Shown piece after piece: positions 1 to 5,237 of a stretch of 6,677 nucleotides of DNA. The first letter of the stretch is position 1, and each line of letters begins with the position of its first letter. This DNA is from CAZUDO01 sp964618895 (lineage in GTDB: Bacteria > Desulfobacterota > Binatia > DP-6). Both the position numbers and the translations under genes were made by a program. Location of the stretch: positions 1-6,677 of the forward strand of contig CAZUDO010000019.1 of assembly GCA_964618895.1 (NCBI GenBank). Direction: 5' to 3'. The notes under the pieces were generated by a model. That model was not told the DNA's origin. It did not search any database and saw only the letters and a list, made by a program, of their open reading frames with translations.

Positions 1-1
1 C

Positions 2-2395
2 GTACTAACACACGTCCACTCAGGCGAAGAAAGAATGGCCAGCATAACTGCGGTCATCACAGACGATGGAGAAGTAGACCAAACAACAGTAATGGCCAAG
101 TTCAGCGAACTTAACCCCAACATACCGGACTTCATACCGCCAGACTTCATAGAAGGAAACCACTATAGCTGGCAAAACATACCAGTATCAGAAGTAAGCC
201 CGTGCAAGCTCACAGTACAAGCAAAAGACCTGCTCGGAAACGAAGTATTAGAAGAATTCCCATGCACGATAAAAGCAGACGACACTCCGCCAGTCAGCAA
301 AGGAATAATCCCCGACGCACAACGCGACGGAATACTATTATACGGACAAGGAACAGCACTCTTAATAGAAATTGAAGACAAAGACAACGACGGCAACGCA
401 GGAATAGGAATGATGGCAGGAAACGCGTTCCTAGACCTAAGCGACGTAGGAATGGGAAGCCAAGTAGAGCCAGACGTGTGCGCTAGACTGTCAGGAGCAA
501 GCTGGGCATGCTCGTGGTTCATGAACCCGCCAGTCACAATGGCAGAGGGCACGTACACAGTTGTTCTTAGTGGAACCACAGCAGACGATCTAAACAACGC
601 AATAGGAACAGACGAAGAATTCGAGATCATCTATGACAATACGGGACCCAGAAAGCCAGAGTTAATCGACTTCAAGGTAGTCTCAGGAGAATCGGGAGTA
701 ACGTACCAAGGCGGAGCAATCAGAGGAGACTTCGTACAATACAAAGTACGCTCAGGAGACTTTGAAACAGCATACGCAAACTTCACAGACATAAACGGAG
801 ACGTAAAAACAATACCAACAAGCTGTGAAGAAGTCGAAAACGCAACAAAAGACTGCACATTCGAAGAATTAGTAGACCTAGACGGACCATACACTGCAGA
901 ATTCACATTCGACTTCTATGACGACGCACTCAACAGGGCAAGCACGAACACAAGACTTGAAGTTTACGGATTAGACAACGTAACCAACGCGTCCAAAAAA
1001 TATTGGAAGTCACCGCCAACAGTAACGTGCAGTCCGAGCGTAATAGACAGGCAAACAGCAACACTAATACCGGCAATGGCGGCATGCAGGATTGATTTAC
1101 AAACGCCAAGAAAAGACATCAGCACACTGGCAATCGCAGGACCAGCATCACCGGACGAATGCAAGGGCGACATAGCGCTTAATGTCAACGACCTGTACAT
1201 GGTCAACACGGCAGAAGGAAGCAAAAGCCCATACATGTTCATCAAACTTGAACCAAAAAACTTCTACGTAAACAACCTGAAAATAAACTGTTCAATAAAC
1301 GTCTACTCCAAGCGCGAAGAAATCAAAGACGGCAAGAAAAGATACTTTGTCACACCATTCCCGCAAAAACTACCAGTAAACATCTCGCTACCATTCTACA
1401 ACAACCCATTGGAATTGGCGCACGAAAATATAGACAAATCAATCGAAAACGCACTCAAATCAGGAATAGCATCACAAAAATGGATAGGAGAATTACGACA
1501 ATGGATATACTACGCAGAACTCATCTGCCAGATAAAAGTACTAATCACTAACGTAATTGGAGCACTATATCTCGTAACGATAATACTCAAAGTAATCGGA
1601 CAAGCACTGTCCAGCAATCCTTTCACGGCAGCAGCAGGACAAGCGGCAACCCAAGCTGGAGGAGGAATCTGCGAAGTAGAAGAATCACTTTCAGAAGTCT
1701 ACGGAGGAACAGTAGACGGCATACTCAAATTCCTAGACGCAATCTGCTCAGTAATCAACTGCGCCTCAGCAGGAAAAGGCGGAATTGAAGGCGCTCTAGG
1801 CGGAGCAGGAAACCCATTATGCGCGGCGCTTGATTCGTTACTTAAAGAAATTCCTGTGCTCGGCCAAATGTCAGAGGAAGCGGGAATAACACTAATGCCG
1901 AGCATTAAAGACTCACTCATCATGAGCTTGTTTTGCCTGTGCTTGCCAGGAATAGTTTACAATTTGGAGAAATTAAGACAAGTAGACTGCTTCAAGGCGG
2001 TATGCTTACATGATATGGTGAAAGAAGGAGGATACCCAAAATCATTCTGCAAAGAAATGCACGGTTATTTGATGTGCCTGTTCATAGTAGGAGAACTATT
2101 CTCACTAATACCATTCGCAGCATTCTTTGACAAAATAATAGACATGATAGTCACATTCATATCAGACCCAATAGCACTCATAACAGTAGGACTTGGAGCA
2201 ATATGCAACATAACCTGCCCAACACCAGACGCAGGAATAGGATACATCGCATGCGCGCTGCTCAAAGTAGTATCAGTAATAATGGAAGCAATAGGCGCAG
2301 TAAAACAAGCAACAGACAAGAAAAACGAGTTCGGCAAACCACCAAACACACAATACTGCAGAAGAATGGAAAAAATAGAGAAGGACTACAAATGA
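2..2395 (+). CDS. Large exported Ig-like/Cys-rich multi-spanning membrane protein, 5'-partial
   Basis: The frame is open from the first bases, so the ATG at 35 is probably internal and the gene starts upstream; 797 codons are seen. Residues below count from that ATG. Residues 1-82, about 83-201, about 203-310 and about 325-450 look like successive beta-sandwich (Ig-like) segments, with linker motifs such as DDTPP (82-86) and DNTGP (201-205) typical of bacterial/archaeal surface Ig repeats. After SLPFYNNPL (451-459) the protein becomes helical and hydrophobic: likely membrane segments at about 499-522, 626-642, 677-697, 699-726 and 734-756. This half is Cys-rich, including C652-x4-C657-x14-C672-x8-C681. 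The tail is charged and ends KDYK. The stop overlaps the next start by 4 nt (ATGA). The architecture suggests an extracellular stalk on a membrane base. From memory it resembles large hypothetical proteins of DPANN archaea. No enzymatic motif is visible and the function is unknown. Confidence 0.88.
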   Translation, partial: VLTHVHSGEERMASITAVITDDGEVDQTTVMAKFSELNPNIPDFIPPDFIEGNHYSWQNIPVSEVSPCKLTVQAKDLLGNEVLEEFPCTIKADDTPPVSKGIIPDAQRDGILLYGQGTALLIEIEDKDNDGNAGIGMMAGNAFLDLSDVGMGSQVEPDVCARLSGASWACSWFMNPPVTMAEGTYTVVLSGTTADDLNNAIGTDEEFEIIYDNTGPRKPELIDFKVVSGESGVTYQGGAIRGDFVQYKVRSGDFETAYANFTDINGDVKTIPTSCEEVENATKDCTFEELVDLDGPYTAEFTFDFYDDALNRASTNTRLEVYGLDNVTNASKKYWKSPPTVTCSPSVIDRQTATLIPAMAACRIDLQTPRKDISTLAIAGPASPDECKGDIALNVNDLYMVNTAEGSKSPYMFIKLEPKNFYVNNLKINCSINVYSKREEIKDGKKRYFVTPFPQKLPVNISLPFYNNPLELAHENIDKSIENALKSGIASQKWIGELRQWIYYAELICQIKVLITNVIGALYLVTIILKVIGQALSSNPFTAAAGQAATQAGGGICEVEESLSEVYGGTVDGILKFLDAICSVINCASAGKGGIEGALGGAGNPLCAALDSLLKEIPVLGQMSEEAGITLMPSIKDSLIMSLFCLCLPGIVYNLEKLRQVDCFKAVCLHDMVKEGGYPKSFCKEMHGYLMCLFIVGELFSLIPFAAFFDKIIDMIVTFISDPIALITVGLGAICNITCPTPDAGIGYIACALLKVVSVIMEAIGAVKQATDKKNEFGKPPNTQYCRRMEKIEKDYK

Positions 2396-4260
2396 GAAAA
2401 GTCGCCATAGCAATAATAATGATAATGATGATGAGTACGATAGCGACGGCAATAGTTACAGATGACGTTATTGTTGACTACGATGGAGGTGGAGGAGGCG
2501 GACCGGCTCCACCCCAAGAGGTGCCTCCGTCAGCAGCACCGCAAGGGCCGGTAGATCCTTGGGCGCCAACAGCAGGCACAAAAGATACTACAAAAGACTC
2601 AGGGACGGCGGGGAGAGATACAACATATTACAATCCCGCCACTGGAAAGGCAACAGTGGTAAAAGCCGACGAAAAACCCCCTTTAGGCTACACATTAAAA
2701 CTGGAAGACTCTTCAGCAGCGGCAATGAACAACGTAGTCAACTCTTATGGAAAGCCAACAGGAAAAACAAAAAACGCTGATGGCTCGTGGACTTACACAT
2801 TCAAACCTGCAATAGATGACACTGACACAGGAATAATAGAAGACTATAGGCACACGACAACAGCAACAGTAACAGTAAATTCGGACGGATCGACAACCAC
2901 AACAACAAAAATAGAACATTCAGTCTGCGGAAAAGGACTAACTTCTTGTGATGGAAAATACACGGTAGAAAATGTTGAAGGTGGTTCAGTAACAACAGGA
3001 GCGTATAAAAATGCTGATGGCACGCCTGCACTGGACTCAAAACAAAATCCAATAACAGGAGTAACTTCCAAAGAAATAATCACGTATCAAGTGAGCGCTG
3101 ATGGAAAAACAGTAACCCCCGTAGCATCACGAGAAACAATTTACAAAGTAGACCCTAAAACAGGGACATACTCAACAAGCGAGATGAAAGTTTACACTTA
3201 TGATAAGGGTGCAAAAAGTGACAAACCAGTATACGCGATAGACGCAAAAGGCAACACGCAATATTATGATGCACAAGGGAATAAAGTCGGAAGCCTTGAA
3301 GAAGCATGTAAAGGCAGGTGCACGGAAGAACAAAAGAAAGAAGCAAGTAAACAAATAGACCGAGCAAACGTCGCATACGTCAACAGCGGTGCGGCAGGCT
3401 GGAATGCATTCAAAATATTAGGAACAGCAAGAGTAATGGGAAGATTCATGCGAGCGTACGACGAGTACTCAGGACTCAGACAATACTCAGCAATAGGACT
3501 CGGCAGTTATGAAGCGCAAGTACAAGAAAGAAAAATGAAAATACAACAAGAATTCTGTTTAGCGTCAGGAATAACAAACTGCATAGTATCAACAATCTGC
3601 GGAAAAAGATATCCGATAAAATCAGATAACGTAGTAGCGGGCCGAGGACCAGGAGGGCAATTCGTTACAAGCGCAGTACTCAACGGAGAACGCTCACTCG
3701 CAATAGAAATAGAAGGACTCACAAGACAACAACTCATGGACATGTTCGGAAACCAAACAGTAATCGCGGGCAGACTAATCAACCTAACAGACCCCAAGTT
3801 CGATCCAAAAGTCTTAGGCAAAATGAAACTAAGAATGTACCACGTACAATACCAAATAACAAACAACGTCAAAAGCGGCAAAGAAATGCACTACAACATA
3901 GAATTCAGAAAAGGAACACAAGCAAGCAACTCAAGCTACGGACCAGTCGTCAAACAAGCAAAATGGTACAATCCAGACAAAGGACTGGAATTCCAAAAAT
4001 CAGCAAAAGAAGACCTGTACAAGTTCAGCGCAACAGAATATAGCGATGTCTGTTTAACATTTGAACCCGGACTCCCATCAGGACCACCAGGAGGAAACAT
4101 ACCAGGCATAGGACTCGCAAGAGTAGTAGACCACCTCTGCGTGCCATTCAAAGAATACGCGGGAGGCCCAACAGAAATCACGGCAAAAGGAACTGTAGGA
4201 GAAGGAACATCAGGAGCAGCGGCACCAGCAGCTGGAGCAGCACCAGGAGCACTAATATGA
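2392..4260 (+). CDS. Secreted low-complexity/Cys-containing envelope protein (hypothetical)
   Basis: The ATG at 2392 is chosen because it overlaps the upstream stop as ATGA and begins a good signal peptide: MRK, a hydrophobic core (about 4-18), then ATA near residue 20. Longer in-frame starts (e.g. 2203) lie wholly inside the upstream gene and give a basic, unlikely leader. The product is 622 aa. Mature parts: a Gly6 and Pro/Ala-rich linker (32-60); a Thr/Gly/Asp/Tyr-rich half (about 61-300) with degenerate NADG/SADG/NSDG turns, probably beta-rich; CKGRC (306-310); a helical stretch (about 312-385); C389-x7-C397-x5-C403, ending STIC; a beta-rich domain (about 425-590) with C554 and C583; and an Ala/Gly/Pro tail (600-622). 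There is no second clear membrane helix, so it is probably extracellular, free or bound to its membrane neighbours. The N-terminal half uses more T-ending codons than the rest. The C-terminal half resembles, from memory, DPANN hypothetical proteins found beside Ig/TM proteins. Function unknown. Confidence 0.9.
   Translation: MRKVAIAIIMIMMMSTIATAIVTDDVIVDYDGGGGGGPAPPQEVPPSAAPQGPVDPWAPTAGTKDTTKDSGTAGRDTTYYNPATGKATVVKADEKPPLGYTLKLEDSSAAAMNNVVNSYGKPTGKTKNADGSWTYTFKPAIDDTDTGIIEDYRHTTTATVTVNSDGSTTTTTKIEHSVCGKGLTSCDGKYTVENVEGGSVTTGAYKNADGTPALDSKQNPITGVTSKEIITYQVSADGKTVTPVASRETIYKVDPKTGTYSTSEMKVYTYDKGAKSDKPVYAIDAKGNTQYYDAQGNKVGSLEEACKGRCTEEQKKEASKQIDRANVAYVNSGAAGWNAFKILGTARVMGRFMRAYDEYSGLRQYSAIGLGSYEAQVQERKMKIQQEFCLASGITNCIVSTICGKRYPIKSDNVVAGRGPGGQFVTSAVLNGERSLAIEIEGLTRQQLMDMFGNQTVIAGRLINLTDPKFDPKVLGKMKLRMYHVQYQITNNVKSGKEMHYNIEFRKGTQASNSSYGPVVKQAKWYNPDKGLEFQKSAKEDLYKFSATEYSDVCLTFEPGLPSGPPGGNIPGIGLARVVDHLCVPFKEYAGGPTEITAKGTVGEGTSGAAAPAAGAAPGALI
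2488..2513 (+). other. GC-rich intragenic hairpin in the Gly6-Pro linker codons of gene 2
   Basis: GGTGGAG (2488-2494) can pair with CTCCACC (2507-2513) across a 12-nt loop, in the codons for the Gly6/Pro linker just after the signal peptide. The same G-runs (2485-2501) could also form a two-layer G-quadruplex. It may slow ribosomes while the signal peptide engages the translocon, or simply follow from Gly and Pro codons facing each other. Confidence 0.3.
2770..3104 (+). repeat. Degenerate repeats encoding (N/S)ADG turns in gene 2
   Basis: AAAAACGCTGATGGC (2770-2784) and AAAAATGCTGATGGC (3007-3021) differ at one base and encode KNADG; a related GCGCTGATGG lies at 3095-3104 (SADG). A further NSDG occurs at residues 163-166. 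The spacing is irregular (237 and about 85 nt). They mark related beta-turn units in the Thr-rich half of the secreted protein, suggesting growth by internal duplication followed by divergence. Confidence 0.45.
4245..4249 (+). promoter_or_regulatory. Shine-Dalgarno-like AGGAG before the gene 3 start
   Basis: AGGAG sits 7 nt before the ATG at 4257, inside the last codons of the preceding gene, a good spacing for ribosome binding. It supports 4257 as the start and suggests that reinitiation after the overlapping TGA is assisted. GGAG also occurs by chance in nearby Gly/Ala codons (for example 4205-4240), so the support is modest. Confidence 0.35.
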
Positions 4261-5144
4261 AACACTTAATCACAAGAACAAGAATCATAGGAGTAGCAGT
4301 ACTAATCGTAGCAATACTAGCATACTACGCGGACTGGGCCAACGGAATACCATTCGGAATAATGGGGCTAATACTAATCGTAGCTCCAACAAAATACGGA
4401 CAACACATGTACGACTTGCTAACAGAAAGCTTCAGCAAGTGGAAAACAATAATCGTAACCGCACTCTACGACTCAATCTACTGGCTAATAATTGCAGGAG
4501 CAATATATTTCTACGCGTGGAGAGTCAACTTCAAAGCGGCCATAGCACAAGCAGGGTCAACACTAACAAAAACAGCAATGATGAACCCAGAAGTAGCCAG
4601 CGGAAACCTAGAACAACTGCAAGGATTCGTCTACCAACTACTCATAGGCGCAATATTGATCCTGATCTTCGGCTTCATAGTCTACAACATATTCAGAGGA
4701 CTAACGTGGACAACAATCACAGGACAAAAACTAAACAAGCAGTTCTACAAAAAGTTCTTCCTAGTAAATGCAGGCTGGTGGGCAGTCTGGCTGCCACTAT
4801 TCATACTAGTAGCATTCGCGCTAAACAACAAACCAGAAGCAAAACAAGGAATAGCAGGACTATTGTTCATAACATTCTACTTCACGCCAATAATGCAAAC
4901 GCTCTACATGCAAACACACAAAATAGGGCAAAGCATAGGCAATGGAGTAGGATGGGGAATAGCAAAGATCCACAGGCTAATCGTCCCATACATATTCGCA
5001 CTAGTAATATACGTCGTAGTCTACCAAGTATTCAGGCCAATACAAGACACACAATTCATGCAACCAGCAAGCATGCTCTTCGTAGTACTATTCCTTGCAT
5101 GGCTTAGAGTATACTTGTACGAAGTCATCAAAGAATTCCGTTAA
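4257..5144 (+). CDS. Polytopic membrane protein (hypothetical), ~8 TM segments
   Basis: The 295-aa product starts at the ATG that overlaps the preceding stop (ATGA). Hydrophobic segments are visible at about 10-26, 31-45, 64-88, 124-148, 167-189, 198-217, 241-260 and 268-291, so roughly eight spans, some short. Positive charge sits in the loops near 156-166 (QKLNKQFYKKF) and 237-240, consistent with cytoplasmic sides. The 91-123 loop is polar and could face outward. There is no Cys at all, in contrast to both flanking gene products. No transporter, protease, translocase or nucleotide-binding motif is recognisable. Its place between exported proteins suggests the integral membrane platform or channel of the complex; a VirB6/TrbL-like role is conceivable on topology alone but no sequence signature supports it. 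A second long + strand frame inside it (4439-5107) is Arg/Asn/Thr-rich and looks like a compositional shadow. Confidence 0.9.
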   Translation: MKHLITRTRIIGVAVLIVAILAYYADWANGIPFGIMGLILIVAPTKYGQHMYDLLTESFSKWKTIIVTALYDSIYWLIIAGAIYFYAWRVNFKAAIAQAGSTLTKTAMMNPEVASGNLEQLQGFVYQLLIGAILILIFGFIVYNIFRGLTWTTITGQKLNKQFYKKFFLVNAGWWAVWLPLFILVAFALNNKPEAKQGIAGLLFITFYFTPIMQTLYMQTHKIGQSIGNGVGWGIAKIHRLIVPYIFALVIYVVVYQVFRPIQDTQFMQPASMLFVVLFLAWLRVYLYEVIKEFR

Positions 5145-5145
5145 A

Positions 5146-5199
5146 ATGAAAAAAGAGGTAACGCAGAACAAGTTCCGCGAAACCTCTTTTAAGTCATAG
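5146..5199 (+). CDS. Possible 17-codon leader mini-ORF
   Basis: An ATG one base after the stop of the upstream membrane protein opens a 17-residue frame, MKKEVTQNKFRETSFKS, ended by TAG at 5197. It lies 11 nt before the next real start and almost completely contains the hairpin at 5151-5190. Its first four residues MKKE are the same as those of the downstream protein, because a 14-nt sequence is repeated at the two starts. It could be a leader peptide coupling translation to hairpin folding, a remnant of a duplicated gene start, or chance. The peptide is not recognised, and so short a frame has little statistical support on its own. Confidence 0.22.
   Translation: MKKEVTQNKFRETSFKS
5151..5190 (+). 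promoter_or_regulatory. Imperfect RNA hairpin between genes 3 and 4 (attenuator or terminator candidate)
   Basis: AAAAGAGGT (5151-5159) pairs perfectly with ACCTCTTTT (5182-5190). After a symmetric AA/AA internal loop, CGC (5162-5164) pairs with GCG (5177-5179), and after an A/C mismatch GAAC (5166-5169) pairs with GTTC (5172-5175) around a very tight apex. Sixteen base pairs within 40 nt, in the only real intergenic gap of the window, suggest selection. The 3' arm ends in TTTT, which could act as a weak archaeal terminator T-tract, but there is no longer T run after it. Alternatives are an attenuator, an RNA processing site separating the genes, or a structure setting the relative output of genes 3 and 4. 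Confidence 0.4.
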
Positions 5200-5200
5200 C

Positions 5201-5207
5201 AAAGGGG
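5201..5207 (+). promoter_or_regulatory. Weak ribosome-binding site candidate for gene 4
   Basis: The purine run AAAGGGG ends 3 nt before the ATG at 5211. It is closer to the start and less like GGAGG/GGTG than a classical Shine-Dalgarno site, so it is only a candidate. A TTTTAA at 5187-5192 lies about 20 nt before the ATG and could instead be a TATA-like element for a leaderless transcript, a common archaeal arrangement. The sequence alone cannot separate these readings. Confidence 0.25.
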
Positions 5208-5237
5208 ACAATGAAAAAAGAGGGTAAAAGGGGACAA
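5201..5237 (+). repeat. Direct repeat AAAGGGGACAA around the gene 4 start
   Basis: AAAGGGGACAA is present at 5201-5211, immediately before and touching the ATG at 5211, and again at 5227-5237 inside the first codons (Lys-Arg-Gly-Gln). The spacing is 26 nt. The upstream copy supplies the only purine-rich ribosome-binding candidate for this gene. The downstream copy is constrained by the KRGQ signal motif, so the match may mean that the coding sequence was copied upstream by slippage, or nothing. Confidence 0.5.

Larger units (their letters stand above)
5145..5223 (+). repeat. Short direct repeat AATGAAAAAAGAGG flanking the gene 3/4 gap
   Basis: AATGAAAAAAGAGG occurs at 5145-5158 and again at 5210-5223, 65 nt apart, each carrying an ATG followed by Lys-Lys-Glu codons. 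The second copy is the true start of the downstream gene; the first begins the mini-ORF. This could be a small tandem duplication of a gene start or a coincidence of A-rich sequence. The 14-nt exact match including GAGG makes chance less attractive. Confidence 0.55.

Noticed and set aside
163..1245. Antisense frames opposite gene 1 (163-630, 631-906, 964-1245)
   Set aside because: Their composition (Ser/Pro/Leu/Val) follows from reading the complement of an A-rich gene with few T-ending codons. There are no start signals or family motifs.
2203..2391. Upstream in-frame extension of gene 2 to the ATG at 2203
   Set aside because: It would overlap gene 1 by nearly 200 nt, encodes an Arg/Asn-rich leader and would bury the clear signal peptide that starts at 2392.
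2600..3300. RHS/YD-repeat toxin interpretation of the gene 2 N-terminal half (YTYDKG, YYDAQGN motifs)
   Set aside because: The motifs are too few and irregular, there is no RHS core signature, and the C-terminal half does not look like a toxin domain.
2713..3449. Overlapping antisense frames with Cys/Leu/Phe-rich products opposite gene 2
   Set aside because: They mirror Thr/Lys/Gly codons (ACA/AAA/GGA) on the coding strand; several frames overlap each other and none has a plausible start context.
4439..5107. 222-codon + strand frame inside gene 3
   Set aside because: The product is Arg/Asn/Thr/His-rich with no hydrophobic pattern, as expected when A-rich membrane-protein codons are read out of frame.
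4257..5144. VirB6/TrbL-type conjugation channel assignment for gene 3
   Set aside because: Only the number of membrane spans fits; no recognisable sequence motif or adjacent conjugation ATPase is visible, so it is kept only as a hypothesis in the entry.
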